In this document: positions 8,377 to 16,520 of the stretch, piece by piece | How the letters are laid out: the number at the start of each line of letters is the position of its first letter | Position numbering within the stretch: the first letter of the stretch is position 1 | Source of the DNA: Natrinema soli | GTDB lineage: Archaea > Halobacteriota > Halobacteria > Halobacteriales > Natrialbaceae | Reading direction: 5' to 3' | Assembly (NCBI RefSeq): GCF_028618695.1 | Contig: NZ_JAQIVI010000149.1 | Coordinates: 1 to 64,000 of the forward strand | DNA length: 64,000 bases | The notes under the pieces: generated by a model | What the model saw: only the letters and a program-made list of their open reading frames with translations | What the model was told of the DNA's origin: nothing | Database searches by the model: none | Translations under genes and position numbers: made by a program

Positions 8377-9528
8377 CTACCGGCCCTGCCGAAGTTCCGC
8401 GATCAACTGCTCGATCGTCTCTCCCTGTTTCTCGATGATCTCGCTCTGGCGCTCGACCGCCCCCTCGAGTGCGTCGAGGCGCTCGAGGAGTTCGGTGTCG
8501 GTTCCGGCCGTGGACTCGGGGATATCGGCGTCGGCATGCTCCGCGAGATCGGCGGCACTGGCCGACGCATCGGTGTCGTCGCCCGTTTCGAAGCGGGAGT
8601 CGGTCTCCGTGGTTCCCACCGGGCCGTCACGGTCGCGGTTCGGGGGTGCCTCCTGTGTCGATGTGGCCTGCCCGCCGTCGCTTCCGTTCGCCCGCCGTCC
8701 GGACTCACCGGTTGCGACGTCGTCCGTCTCGCCGCCGGCGAGCGGATCCGTGTTCCCCGATCCGGCAGCATCGCGTGCCGCCTCGACGGTCGCGTCGTGA
8801 TCGTCCGGTTCCGGAGGATCGGCGTCGAGGGGTTCGACGCCACCGCCGAAGTCGACCGATCCTCCACGACTGGTATTGGCCTCGTCGTCCTCGCCGACCG
8901 CCTCGTTGAGTTCCTCGAGCGACCCGACATCGTGATAGTCGAACAGGGCTCGTTGCAGTCGTTCCCGGAGATCGTTCGCCTCCTCGTTCGGGGCCTTGAT
9001 CCGCTGCGGTCGTCCGTCGACGGTGAGGACGATCTGGGTGGCGACACTGCCGTCTTCGAACGCCAGCTGCGTCACGTCGCCGAAGTGATACTCCTCGTAG
9101 TCCCCGTCCCAGACCGCCCCGCCGATGTGTTTGACGAGTCGGTCGCTCGTGATGATCAGCGTCAGTTCACTGAACCGGTAGGTCTTGACGACCGTCTCAC
9201 CTGGATCGGTGATCCCGTTGCCGTTTAGCACGCCGGCGAGGACGGGATGCAACACGTCGTCGGTGACGCTCGAGGGAATCGAAAACGTCCGCTCCCCGTC
9301 GAGGGCGTACTCGAGCGTAAACTTCGTTTTGCGACGACCCTCGGAGAGCGTCAGTCGGTCGGCGTCGTGGGGGTATTCGTCGGCCGATTCGTCGCTCAGA
9401 AGACCGTCTGCACGGTAGACGATGGTCCGTGTGGGTGTGATGAAGAGCTCGTCATCGCTGCCGAGAGAGACGCGCGCTGCGATCTCTTCGCCACCGAGAG
9501 TAGAGTTGACGATGCCGGGAACGCTCAT
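8377..9528 (-). CDS. Conserved haloarchaeal protein, globular N-terminus and coiled-coil tail
   Basis: 383 residues from MSVPGIVNSTLGGEEIAARV. Residues 1-200 form two repeats of a beta-rich, PH-like domain (LFITPTRTIVYRADGLLSDE ... and LIITSDRLVKHIGGAVWDG). Residues 220-340 are a low-complexity acidic linker. The last 45 residues (LLERLDALEGAVERQSEIIE...) are a coiled coil. It looks like a domain-of-unknown-function family of haloarchaea. The start is supported by TTTATCAT at 9551-9558. It is transcribed away from the tRNA gene. Confidence 0.75.
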   Translation of the reverse strand: MSVPGIVNSTLGGEEIAARVSLGSDDELFITPTRTIVYRADGLLSDESADEYPHDADRLTLSEGRRKTKFTLEYALDGERTFSIPSSVTDDVLHPVLAGVLNGNGITDPGETVVKTYRFSELTLIITSDRLVKHIGGAVWDGDYEEYHFGDVTQLAFEDGSVATQIVLTVDGRPQRIKAPNEEANDLRERLQRALFDYHDVGSLEELNEAVGEDDEANTSRGGSVDFGGGVEPLDADPPEPDDHDATVEAARDAAGSGNTDPLAGGETDDVATGESGRRANGSDGGQATSTQEAPPNRDRDGPVGTTETDSRFETGDDTDASASAADLAEHADADIPESTAGTDTELLERLDALEGAVERQSEIIEKQGETIEQLIAELRQGR

Positions 9529-9550
9529 GCACTGGCGTTCGTAACACCGT

Positions 9551-9558
9551 ATGATAAA
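9551..9558 (-). promoter_or_regulatory. TATA box of the 8377-9528 gene
   Basis: TTTATCAT on the minus strand, 23-30 nt before the ATG at 9528, consistent with a leaderless transcript. Confidence 0.45.
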
Positions 9559-9630
9559 TCCGTGGGTCCGCGTTGCACGGCGGCTGCGAATACAAAGCTT
9601 AAAGAAACGGACTCCACTACTCGTAACCGA

Positions 9631-9781
9631 GCCCGGGTGGCTTAGCTGGACATAGCGCCGCACTCATAGGGTTCAGAGATTCGGTGCGGTTTCGCCTTGG
9701 AAGCCTCCGTGTCCCTCGAGGACTGCCGAGCCTCGAACCTGGGACATGCGGAGATCGAGGGTTCGGAGCCCTCCCCGGGCA
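9631..9781 (+). tRNA. Elongator tRNA-Met (CAT) with 77-nt intron
   Basis: The acceptor arm GCCCGGG (9631-9637) pairs with CCCGGGC (9774-9780), with discriminator A at 9781. The anticodon stem CCGCA (9658-9662) pairs with TGCGG (9747-9751). The loop reads C-T-CAT-A (anticodon 9665-9667), and the T arm is GAGGG-TTCGGAG-CCCTC. An intron of 77 nt (9669-9745) interrupts the loop after position 37, the canonical archaeal site; removal leaves a 74-nt tRNA. Intron-containing elongator tRNA-Met is known from Haloferax volcanii. CCA is not encoded. The gene sits exactly at the boundary between chromosomal and accessory DNA, so its 3' half is the likely attachment site. Confidence 0.93.
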
Positions 9782-9928
9782 CTCATCAAATTCTTTACAT
9801 GCCCACGTAAGAACCCCCTATAGTGGGCAGTCTATACTGCATACTGATGGCGTAGAAGCGCCGAACACACCAGTTCCAGTTTCTACAGCGTCATCTGGTT
9901 TATCATCGAATAACGGAGGTGTCTGCGC

Positions 9929-10087
9929 GTGAGCATCGGGAGTGACTACTTCGACAAGCTCCCGTCGTGCCCGGAGTGTGGTCGGATCCTCGGCGAGCCG
10001 ACACGGCTTGACCACGATCCAACACGTCGCGAGTGTTCCCACTGTCGCCTGATCTTTGACGCTCACGAGGTGTTTCGTCATGTCTGA
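9929..10087 (+). CDS. Small zinc-finger protein, first gene of the element
   Basis: 52 residues with a GTG start: VSIGSDYFDKLPSCPECGRI ... CSHCRLIFDAHEVFRHV. CPEC and CSHC make a zinc ribbon. A clear Shine-Dalgarno GGAGGTG (9916-9922) lies just upstream, unusual for the leaderless-prone host and typical of haloviral operons. The stop overlaps the next ATG (10080). Probably a nucleic-acid-binding early protein; nothing more specific can be said. Confidence 0.7.
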   Translation: MSIGSDYFDKLPSCPECGRILGEPTRLDHDPTRRECSHCRLIFDAHEVFRHV

Positions 10088-10301
10088 AGCGGTCTGGGAA
10101 GAGCGTCTCGACGAATCGGTGGTTCGTCTCGAGCCCGAGGTAACCGCGGACGTCTGTGCCGAACGGTACGACGTCGACGATCACGATGATCTCGAGGAAC
10201 TGACCAACGCTGCACTTCGGAAGGCGTTCGACGCCGGCTTCGGCTCGATCTCGCTCGAGGACCTCGATGCAGCGGCAGATGATTTGGGGGTGGTCGCATG
10301 A
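10080..10301 (+). CDS. Small acidic protein of the early operon
   Basis: 73 residues, MSEAVWEERLDESVVRLEPE. No domain is recognised; it is predicted alpha-helical and strongly acidic. GAGGTG (10069-10074) serves as Shine-Dalgarno. It overlaps the preceding gene by 8 nt and the following gene by 4 nt (ATGA), so it is translationally coupled in the 9929-10852 operon. Confidence 0.7.
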   Translation: MSEAVWEERLDESVVRLEPEVTADVCAERYDVDDHDDLEELTNAALRKAFDAGFGSISLEDLDAAADDLGVVA

Positions 10302-10852
10302 GCGATCTCGACCCAGAGAAGTTCCGGAACATCGACGAGATGGAGGACAACCCTGACGCACGATTCCACAACGCGGTTAACGTCCTCATCTCAAATCTCG
10401 CGCCCGATCTCGAGGATCGGCGAATGGGGCCGAACGAACAGGCCGCACACGCTGTCAACACGATCACCGAGATCGCCGCGGAGAACGAGCGCCTAAAAGA
10501 GCGTGTCGGGAAGCTCGAAGCCGAGCTCAACCCGAACCCCGATTCGAAGCCCTACAAGGAACTCGGCCGAGACGAGAAGGTCCAGAAGCTACGTGAGTAC
10601 CTCGTCAGCATGGCCTCATCGCGACATAGCGGGAAGTTCGCGATGGAGTACAACGACGTCGTCGCGCTGTTCGACGGCCAGCCGTCACCAGGACACGCCT
10701 ACGACTTGATGGAGATCGCCGGGAACGCTGACGGCTTCGCGTTCAAAGAGTTCGATGACCGGACAAACCAACTTCGCGTGAATCTGGACGACGTGAACGA
10801 CGAGACGCTCTTTCACGCCGCGAACAACGGAGTCAGCGAGGTGGAGGGCTAA
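10298..10852 (+). CDS. Haloviral early protein with central coiled coil
   Basis: 184 residues, MSDLDPEKFRNIDEMEDNPD. A helical segment EQAAHAVNTITEIAAENERL then KERVGKLEAEL (about residues 47-77) predicts a coiled coil. The second half (REYLVSMASSRHSGKFAMEY ... DVVALFDGQPSPGHAYDLME) reads like a winged-helix domain that replaces segments of helicase- or repressor-type haloviral proteins. Last gene of the first operon. Function unassigned. Confidence 0.65.
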   Translation: MSDLDPEKFRNIDEMEDNPDARFHNAVNVLISNLAPDLEDRRMGPNEQAAHAVNTITEIAAENERLKERVGKLEAELNPNPDSKPYKELGRDEKVQKLREYLVSMASSRHSGKFAMEYNDVVALFDGQPSPGHAYDLMEIAGNADGFAFKEFDDRTNQLRVNLDDVNDETLFHAANNGVSEVEG

Positions 10853-11059
10853 GATGCGTTTCTTCCAGCCCCCCGTCCCACCACCGTTTCATTCTCTCCT
10901 ACTTTAGTTGTCTATCTATCTGTATATATCGGTTCGGTAGCTGCGGGTACACCGTCTCAACGCCGTCTCAACCAGCGTTGAAAGCGGTAAACGGATGCCG
11001 GTCCCGTTGTTCGCGGCGTGAAAGGGCCGGTCAATCACCAACGATCACGAAAACGGACA

Positions 11060-11260
11060 ATGCACACACCAACACAGACACGCGATGCACGGAACGCTCT
11101 CCTCTCACGACTCGAGGAGAGTAACAGCGAACGAACAGAGCTGATCGATGCGGTCACGGAAGAGACGGACGCCGACCGAGAGTTCGTCGAGGACATCGCC
11201 GATCAGCTCGAGGCCCATGGCGAGATCTATGTCGTTAACGGAGTGGTCAAGAAAATATGA
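11060..11260 (+). CDS. Small winged-helix-like protein
   Basis: 66 residues, MHTPTQTRDARNALLSRLEE. The pattern TELIDAVTEETDADREFVED then IADQLEAHGEIYVVNGVVKK fits a short wHTH. A TATATA element lies at 10923-10928 in the 200-nt gap upstream, probably with a leader of some 100 nt. Overlaps the next gene by ATGA. Confidence 0.6.
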   Translation: MHTPTQTRDARNALLSRLEESNSERTELIDAVTEETDADREFVEDIADQLEAHGEIYVVNGVVKKI

Positions 11261-11514
11261 GCGTCCCGAAACAGGCGGCGCTCTCGGACCGGCCGCGGTA
11301 TCCGAACATCGCTACGGATATGGGCGAGGATCCTGCCCGGTTCCTCTCCTCATCTGAGCACTACCTCCCGGTGGCTCGGATTCGCGGGATCCAGGAACAG
11401 GGCCTACTCTCGGCGTACCGGGCCGTGGAGATCCGCGAGTTCGGTGGCCGGGACATCGTCCTTGAGGCGATCGATGAACGCGAATGCGTACTGGGGACGG
11501 AGGGATCGCAATGA
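11257..11514 (+). CDS. Hypothetical haloviral protein
   Basis: 85 residues, MSVPKQAALSDRPRYPNIAT. Charged, no membrane segment, no recognised fold. It lies in a strict ATGA-coupled string (11060-11894), which is the main evidence that it is real. Confidence 0.6.
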   Translation: MSVPKQAALSDRPRYPNIATDMGEDPARFLSSSEHYLPVARIRGIQEQGLLSAYRAVEIREFGGRDIVLEAIDERECVLGTEGSQ

Positions 11515-11894
11515 GTAACCAGACGGACGCCTCGTCGAAGGAGATCTACGACTCGGTCCTTGGCTACGTCGAGCACAACACCGGGGGTCTCCAACCACCG
11601 CTGATTCACGAGGCACCGGTCATCGCGAGCGTCTCGTGGAGCTACCCGGACGAGCATCCTTCACGGGTCCGGTCGGCGATCGCGGCGGCCACGTCCCGGG
11701 GCGACCTCGTCCGAGTCACCGACGACTCAGGTGAGCACGAGCGGACCTACCTCGGGATCGACGACCCGGACGACCTCGAGCGCAAGATACAGGAGTATCA
11801 TGACCGATCCGAGCGGACGACACGCAGCGGTGCGCTCCGGCTACGGGTTGCGAACGAACGCGTCGACTATCTGCGGGGTGAGACCGATGACTGA
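11511..11894 (+). CDS. Hypothetical haloviral wHTH-like protein
   Basis: 127 residues, MSNQTDASSKEIYDSVLGYV. The central part HEAPVIASVSWSYPDEHPSR then VRSAIAAATSRGDLVRVTDD resembles a recognition helix plus wing, and the tail is basic. Starts within the stop of the previous gene. A tiny 19-codon frame (11887-11946) follows in overlap. Confidence 0.6.
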   Translation: MSNQTDASSKEIYDSVLGYVEHNTGGLQPPLIHEAPVIASVSWSYPDEHPSRVRSAIAAATSRGDLVRVTDDSGEHERTYLGIDDPDDLERKIQEYHDRSERTTRSGALRLRVANERVDYLRGETDD

Positions 11895-11946
11895 CGAAAA
11901 CGCACACTACTCGGGCGGAACTGAACGCACTGGTGGTGATGAATAG
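11887..11946 (+). CDS. Possible 19-residue peptide
   Basis: MTDENAHYSGGTERTGGDE, overlapping the 3' end of the preceding gene. Composition is haloarchaeal and the coupling is typical of this operon, but the length makes it doubtful. Confidence 0.25.
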   Translation: MTDENAHYSGGTERTGGDE

Positions 11947-12047
11947 ATGTGGGTTACTGAATCATGGTTGGGCCAACAATCCAGTGCCCACAGTAACATT
12001 GAGGTTCCTTATCCGGAAAAGGGAGAGGATTATCCAGTCTCTTGTCA

Positions 12048-12236
12048 TCAGTTCGCTTCCCACTCGTCAGCGGGATCGTCCTTATCGACGATCTGGAGAT
12101 CCGGCTCATCGCAGTCGCACACGGTCTTTTGTCCGAGGGGTTTGACTGATCCGTCTGGCTTGATCCGCGCAGGCAAGATTTCCCCGCACTTTGCACACTC
12201 GATCGGTACCCGACGGATATCGTCGTTATCAGTCAA
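12048..12236 (-). CDS. Zinc-ribbon protein on the opposite strand
   Basis: 62 residues with four Cys in two pairs: IECAKCGEILPARIKPDGSV and KTVCDCDEPD, ending DPADEWEAN. The acidic composition and Cys spacing make it credible. The only in-frame start is TTG (12236), so the 5' end is uncertain. It is antisense to a long open plus-strand frame (11947-12384) that looks spurious. It stands alone, against the direction of the operon, which suggests late acquisition. Confidence 0.55.
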   Translation of the reverse strand: MTDNDDIRRVPIECAKCGEILPARIKPDGSVKPLGQKTVCDCDEPDLQIVDKDDPADEWEAN

Positions 12237-12380
12237 TGTGGAGGAACACAGACGCTCAACGCTTTCGGGACCGATAAAACTCTCGGCAATCCACAGGCCA
12301 ACCTGTTCACTACATACGGCTACTGATCACACTGCCTCACAGTCTGGAAATTCTACGCGAAGTGAAGGGGGTGACGACTC

Positions 12381-12608
12381 GTGACGACCGGCTACGTGGT
12401 CAACCTCGACAATGGCCATAACGGCTACTGCGTCGAGAGTCTCATCGGCTTCACGTACTGCGGACGAATGTTTGATCCCGAGGACGTCGATCGCGAACTC
12501 TACGCGGTCAATCGAGGCCACGACCATCTGCACAACACACTCTGCTTCGACTGTTCGAAAGCCGACTCGCGAAAAGTCCACGGCGCAGTGCGAGGTGGGG
12601 TTCGATGA
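12381..12608 (+). CDS. Small Cys/His-containing haloviral protein
   Basis: 75 residues from a GTG (VTTGYVVNLDNGHNGYCVES). Cys/His pairs (FTYCGRMF, HLHNTLCFDCSKAD) suggest a degenerate zinc finger. A GGGGGTGA stretch precedes the start. ATGA overlap with the next gene. Confidence 0.6.
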   Translation: MTTGYVVNLDNGHNGYCVESLIGFTYCGRMFDPEDVDRELYAVNRGHDHLHNTLCFDCSKADSRKVHGAVRGGVR

Positions 12609-12784
12609 CTGACGATGTCGACGAAAACGTCCGCGAAGCCTGCCGTACGATGTTCGACCGCGCCCGTGCCGTCGACGACGATCCCGGCGAGCAGCCGCCC
12701 CGATTGTTCGAACACGCGCTGCGCTTGCTGATCTCATCCGACCATATCGAACTGACCGAGGAAACTTCCAAAAACGATGCCTGA
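12605..12784 (+). CDS. Small acidic haloviral protein
   Basis: 59 residues, MTDDVDENVREACRTMFDRA. Helical, acidic, no recognised domain. It overlaps both neighbours (ATGA at 12605; 8 nt with the gene at 12777), which supports its reality. Confidence 0.6.
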   Translation: MTDDVDENVREACRTMFDRARAVDDDPGEQPPRLFEHALRLLISSDHIELTEETSKNDA

Positions 12785-13025
12785 ACAACTCCCAAAAGCA
12801 GTCGCCGACGAAACGCCCGCCGTCCGTCTCGTCTACAAGACGCTCGAGGCCGACGGTTCGCATACGCAAACCGAACTCGCCGACGCAACGGCACTGACAC
12901 CGCGGACCGTTCGCGACGCTGCCGCAACGCTCGAGAACGTGGATCTAATCAGCAGCTACAACCACCCGTCGGACCAGCGTTGCACGGTCTACTTTCTACG
13001 CGAGATGTGTGATAGCAGTAGATAG
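12777..13025 (+). CDS. MarR-like winged-helix regulator, 3' end altered by a cassette insertion
   Basis: 82 residues, MPEQLPKAVADETPAVRLVY, with HTQTELADATALTPRTVRDA as recognition helix and LENVDLISSYNHPSDQRCTV as wing. The last codons (GAT AGC AGT AGA TAG) lie inside the 34-bp repeat that begins at 13013. If the cassette 13013-14999 is removed, the frame continues across the joined TA as SFMGAHPVFKKSEK and stops at 15041-15043. So the present C-terminus is probably shortened by the insertion. Likely a viral regulator; target unknown. Confidence 0.7.
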   Translation: MPEQLPKAVADETPAVRLVYKTLEADGSHTQTELADATALTPRTVRDAAATLENVDLISSYNHPSDQRCTVYFLREMCDSSR

Positions 13026-13606
13026 TAGCACGGTTTCTTTATTCAGAGAACCTATGAAAGTCGCGGTAAGTACAGAGAATACACATACCACTTAGTACGA
13101 GTAGCTATTTTCTAAGTTACGTCAGAAGATTCTCTGTTCGGTGAAATTTCAGACAGTATCGTAGAAATAGGACCTGTTTTCGAAGGTGTTATACCTATTT
13201 AAGGTGAGGATGTGCATTCTCTGCCGGGGCGCGATGGAAAACCATACTCCCATCATCTCGTGTCATCACACCTGCCCCGGTCCTCTTGACAGTAAAGAGG
13301 GTGTCATAGAATGATCCGCATGACGTTCTTTTCACCTAATTTGGAGCGAACTATCCGTTCACTACACTTGCAAATCTAACGCTGGTACTTTCATCAGTTA
13401 TCGGTGATGTTGGTAGAGTCATGCTGAATACACAGCGCAAATGTCGCACGAGATATGGCTCGATTTGCGAAGGTGGTGATCGCTCAGTGCAGGTGAACGA
13501 TGTAACACTGTAAGCGACAATATACTCGACCCTTGCCAAAAAATTTATCGAGATACAGGCAGATGGAAGGGGAACAAATTTCCCACTGTGGTTGAAAACC
13601 TATACA

Positions 13607-13765
13607 ATGTCACTCACCACCGCGGTTCGGCGGTGGTTGGTTAACGACGACGACGTAGTTTACGAATGCCGAGATTGCGGGACAATACTCGAGCCTACCG
13701 ACTGGAAGTGTCCCTCCTGTGGTTCGACCGAAATCGCGGAGTACGACGCCTCTTCTCTCCAGTAA
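13607..13765 (+). CDS. Zinc-ribbon microprotein (cassette cargo)
   Basis: 52 residues: MSLTTAVRRWLVNDDDVVYE, then CRDCGTILEPTDWKCPSCGS, ending TEIAEYDASSLQ. Two CxxC knuckles and the acidic YE tail make it a paralogue of 7430-7570 and 16166-16324. The N-terminal dozen residues are amphipathic. Surrounded by non-coding AT-rich DNA. Possibly a transcription-related or regulatory microprotein, as for other haloarchaeal zinc-finger microproteins. Confidence 0.7.
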   Translation: MSLTTAVRRWLVNDDDVVYECRDCGTILEPTDWKCPSCGSTEIAEYDASSLQ

Positions 13766-13906
13766 TCGCATGCCACAGATCGTGGTAAATCAAATACCGG
13801 TCTTGTTGAATCCTTACGTTCTCTTCAAAACGACCCGACGAACACCCTCTACATCTGATAATGTCCTCTGGGGTCAATACGCAGATCTACTAAGTGGATA
13901 GTTCAC

Positions 13907-13925
13907 CTGTTTCAGACTGAAACAG
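13907..13925. promoter_or_regulatory. Perfect 9-bp inverted repeat (possible operator)
   Basis: CTGTTTCAG-A-CTGAAACAG, a perfect palindrome with a single central base in otherwise AT-rich non-coding DNA between the cassette's two genes. Its size fits a dimeric regulator site. No gene directly downstream confirms this. Confidence 0.35.
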
Positions 13926-14225
13926 ACGATGTATCCTCTGTATTCAGTACGCAGTTTCTGCTATTTCTCGGATAGATCAGTCATCACTCTGTTACTTATT
14001 TGACCTGTACTTACCGTTTGTCGGGTAGTCACAGAGAGAGGGTATGGGAACTTATCTATGACACCCTGAGTAAAGGCTATCCAGAAGAGCAGCGCTCGAC
14101 AGCAACTCAGTATCGGGCCTTGCCAGGAGTAAAGAATTCCAATCTTAATAGAAGAAGTGCATTATAGGGTTATTCTTCTGCACTTTCGCTGCGGCAACTG
14201 CCAAGATCTACCGAAGTAGCAGTTG

Positions 14226-14798
14226 TTAGCCGGTCTCGTTGCCGCCTTCGGTCTCGTTCCCACCAGTCTCGTTACCGCCAGTCTCGTTGCCGCCGGTTTC
14301 GTTACCACCCCCGCCACCACCTTGAATCTGGAGTTCACCTTCCATCTGGGGGTGGGGTTGACAGCGGTAGACGGCCATCTCGCTGCTGGCCGTGAACTGG
14401 AATGGATTGTTCTCTTGATCATCGGGGGTTGAGGCGGGTTCGCCCGTCGTGAGGTCGTCGATCACCTCGCCGCTGTCGTTCCGGATCTCTAGGTTGTGCG
14501 CCTGCCCGTCACCTTCTGACCAGCCGATTGTGTAGTCCTCTCCCTCTTGGAGGATGAGTGTCGGGTTCTGCTCGCCCTCGATTTGAGACGGCGCGAGGCC
14601 CTCCCAGTATTGGGTCTGGCCGCCAAAATCGAGTTCTGTCCCGGGCTCAATCTCGTAGCCGTTACCGCCTCCGCCGTTACCACCATTACCACCGTTACCG
14701 CCACCGCCGCCACCGCATCCGGCGACGAACGCCGTTGATGTTGCGACACCTGTCAACATGAGCATCCGTCGACGGGATACATGCTTATCTTGTGTCAT
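14226..14798 (-). CDS. Halocyanin-like Tat lipoprotein (blue copper)
   Basis: 190 residues. The N-terminus MTQDKHVSRRRMLMLTGVAT has a twin-arginine motif and a lipobox ending at VAGC; a Gly/Asn-rich spacer follows. The cupredoxin domain contains AHNLEI (first His ligand) and AVYRCQPHPQMEGEL (Cys, His and Met ligands), so type 1 copper is expected. It likely shuttles electrons at the outer membrane face. The C-terminus ends in five tandem NETGG/NETEGG units, potential N-glycosylation sequons, which is unusual for halocyanins. It is the main cargo of cassette A-M. Confidence 0.82.
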   Translation of the reverse strand: MTQDKHVSRRRMLMLTGVATSTAFVAGCGGGGGGNGGNGGNGGGGNGYEIEPGTELDFGGQTQYWEGLAPSQIEGEQNPTLILQEGEDYTIGWSEGDGQAHNLEIRNDSGEVIDDLTTGEPASTPDDQENNPFQFTASSEMAVYRCQPHPQMEGELQIQGGGGGGNETGGNETGGNETGGNETEGGNETG

Positions 14799-15139
14799 TG
14801 GGCTTGCTTGGGACTCAATATGAATAGGTGAGAACCCGTCTAATGCATGGAGATCAAGTCTAATCGGAGATCCAACTCTCTATACAATAGCTGATAACAG
14901 TTATAAAGTGATGTTTAGGTCGCACACGTACTTACCAAATCAGGCGCTTCATCTCATACGCTATTCCGAACAAAGAAAGCGCAATTCTAACTACTAATAG
15001 CTTCATGGGCGCACACCCGGTATTCAAGAAATCGGAAAAGTAGCACTATTTGATTCGGTTTTAAGCGCGACACTCTCCATACCTGATAGTAACCCGTTTC
15101 TCCTGGGGTCGTTGGTAGCGGCCCGGGATCCCCATAGCC

Positions 15140-15838
15140 ATGTCTGTCCACACAACCACCCCACCCCAGAGCGTCGAGTGCGGACAGTGCGGCGATCAGT
15201 TCATCCTCCCCGCGATCGAGGGCTCGTTCTGCTCGCCGGAATGCCACAACGAACACCGACGCGAGAAGCTCGCAGACGACTTCTTCGAGACGCTCGAGCA
15301 CGATCACAGATTCTGTCTCTCATGTGGGAGACAGGTCAAGACCATCGAAAAGCCCCCGGAGCGCAACTCCGCAGGGAAGTCGATCACCGACGCCGCGATC
15401 GGCTGGGAACACGTCACCGAACACGGTGAGTTCGGCATCAAGTCTCACATCCGTGACGACGGTGACGACGATCTCGATGTCCCCGATCTCGACTTCGAGG
15501 ACGGCCACGATCCAGTCTACGTCTACGACGTCGACGGCGAAGATCACAACGTCGGCACCTTCACCGATTTTCGGGACCCACTCGAGCCGTCGATCCGAGC
15601 TGACGAACCGGTCCCGACGGGCACGGTCTGTTGTTGCGGGCAGACTGATCACAAGCACGAGTCGGAAACACTCCGCAAACGGCTCCCATTCACGACAGCC
15701 CATTACCTGACACTCGCTGTCGATACCCTCCGCGCCGAGGATAAGACCGACGTCCGCGTTGATCGAGACCGACTGTTCGAGGCCGTCCTCGAGCACCAGA
15801 CAACCCGCGAGGCGTTCACCTCGGCGGTGGTCCTCTGA
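15140..15838 (+). CDS. Haloviral multi-zinc-finger protein
   Basis: 232 residues, MSVHTTTPPQSVECGQCGDQ. Cys clusters at CGQCGDQFILPAIEGSFCSP (residues 14-33), FCLSCGRQ (about 58-65) and CCCGQTDHKHE (about 168-178) suggest two or three zinc sites separated by a very acidic middle. The C-terminal part (TAHYLTLAVDTLRAEDKTDV) is helical. It restarts the rightward viral genes after cassette A-M and overlaps the next ATG. Function unknown. Confidence 0.65.
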   Translation: MSVHTTTPPQSVECGQCGDQFILPAIEGSFCSPECHNEHRREKLADDFFETLEHDHRFCLSCGRQVKTIEKPPERNSAGKSITDAAIGWEHVTEHGEFGIKSHIRDDGDDDLDVPDLDFEDGHDPVYVYDVDGEDHNVGTFTDFRDPLEPSIRADEPVPTGTVCCCGQTDHKHESETLRKRLPFTTAHYLTLAVDTLRAEDKTDVRVDRDRLFEAVLEHQTTREAFTSAVVL

Positions 15839-16029
15839 TGACGGTCCAGCCGATCGACGAGGAGCTGCCGGTGGAGGACCGCTTCGCCGGTCGTGACATC
15901 CAAGGCGTCGTCGACGATGTCCGATGGACGCCGACCTGGGCGAACCAGCGCTCGGAGATTGTCGTCGACGCTAACGGGACCACGATATCGACCGGCCGAG
16001 CGAACGTCCGACTCGATAACAGTAGTTAG
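15838..16029 (+). CDS. Small haloviral protein, 3' end altered by a cassette insertion
   Basis: 63 residues, MTVQPIDEELPVEDRFAGRD. Its last codons (GAT AAC AGT AGT TAG) are inside the left repeat of cassette B-H. Joining the flanks of the cassette extends the frame from GAT as KTEHHYFQEFYQ to a TAG at 16921. A degenerate copy of its 3' half (ACCGGCCGAGCGGACGTCCG) is seen at about 17828-17860, so the gene was once duplicated. Function unknown. Confidence 0.6.
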   Translation: MTVQPIDEELPVEDRFAGRDIQGVVDDVRWTPTWANQRSEIVVDANGTTISTGRANVRLDNSS

Positions 16030-16165
16030 CAGTACAATTTCTTTATCCAGAAAGAGGTGTGGAACTGAACAACAAGATTCGGTAACTACATGTGCGAACA
16101 GAGCATAAGTGCTTTGTTAATACCGCGACAGAACAGTCGTATAAAAGTCTCACTCTAGGTGATGC

Positions 16166-16324
16166 TTAGAATTCGTAGTGCGCAATCTCATCTGATTCGC
16201 AGGTGAAACACATATTAACGTCTGTTGAGAATTTCTGCCCACAGTTACGGCATTCGTACAGTGTTGTTTTGCTGGCTCCCCTTTTCCACCGGGATTCCTT
16301 CCGGAATAATTTAAGTGTGCTCAT
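16166..16324 (-). CDS. Zinc-ribbon microprotein (cassette cargo)
   Basis: 52 residues: MSTLKLFRKESRWKRGASKT, then TLYECRNCGQKFSTDVNMCF, then TCESDEIAHYEF. Two CxxC pairs; clearly related to 13607-13765 and to the chromosomal 7430-7570 microprotein. The basic N-terminus is distinctive. Located just inside the left repeat of cassette B-H. Confidence 0.7.
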   Translation of the reverse strand: MSTLKLFRKESRWKRGASKTTLYECRNCGQKFSTDVNMCFTCESDEIAHYEF

Positions 16325-16520
16325 GTCTCTACTCCTCAATTATGAATATTGGTGGTGAATAGCTATCAGTGATTTCCACGATTATGTCGAATATGCTATT
16401 ATATGGTCAATCACTCCAGAACAATACTTTTCTCATCTGTACTGAACGGCAACTACGTGTGTGGGTACGTTTCCTCTCACTATCCAACCGTGATTCATCC
16501 CTGTTGAAGGTGAAGAGATA

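Larger units (their letters stand above)
13013..14999. mobile_element. TIR cassette A-M carrying a zinc ribbon and a halocyanin-like gene
   Basis: The left end is 13013-13046 (TAGCAGTAGATAGTAGCACG, then GTTTCTTTATTCAG). The right end is the inverted copy 14966-14999, more diverged (TATTAGTAGTTAGAATTGCG when read inward). The inside is AT-richer than its surroundings. It holds genes 13607-13765 (+) and 14226-14798 (-), long non-coding stretches (13047-13606 and 13766-14225), and pieces of a second repeat family (13297-13320 and 14012-14060). No transposase. It sits on the 3' end of the regulator gene at 12777. Confidence 0.65.

Noticed and set aside
11947..12384. Rightward 145-codon frame following the tiny ORF
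   Set aside because: Its middle is antisense to a convincing zinc-ribbon gene, and the protein sequence is low quality; at most its first residues could be a decayed gene.
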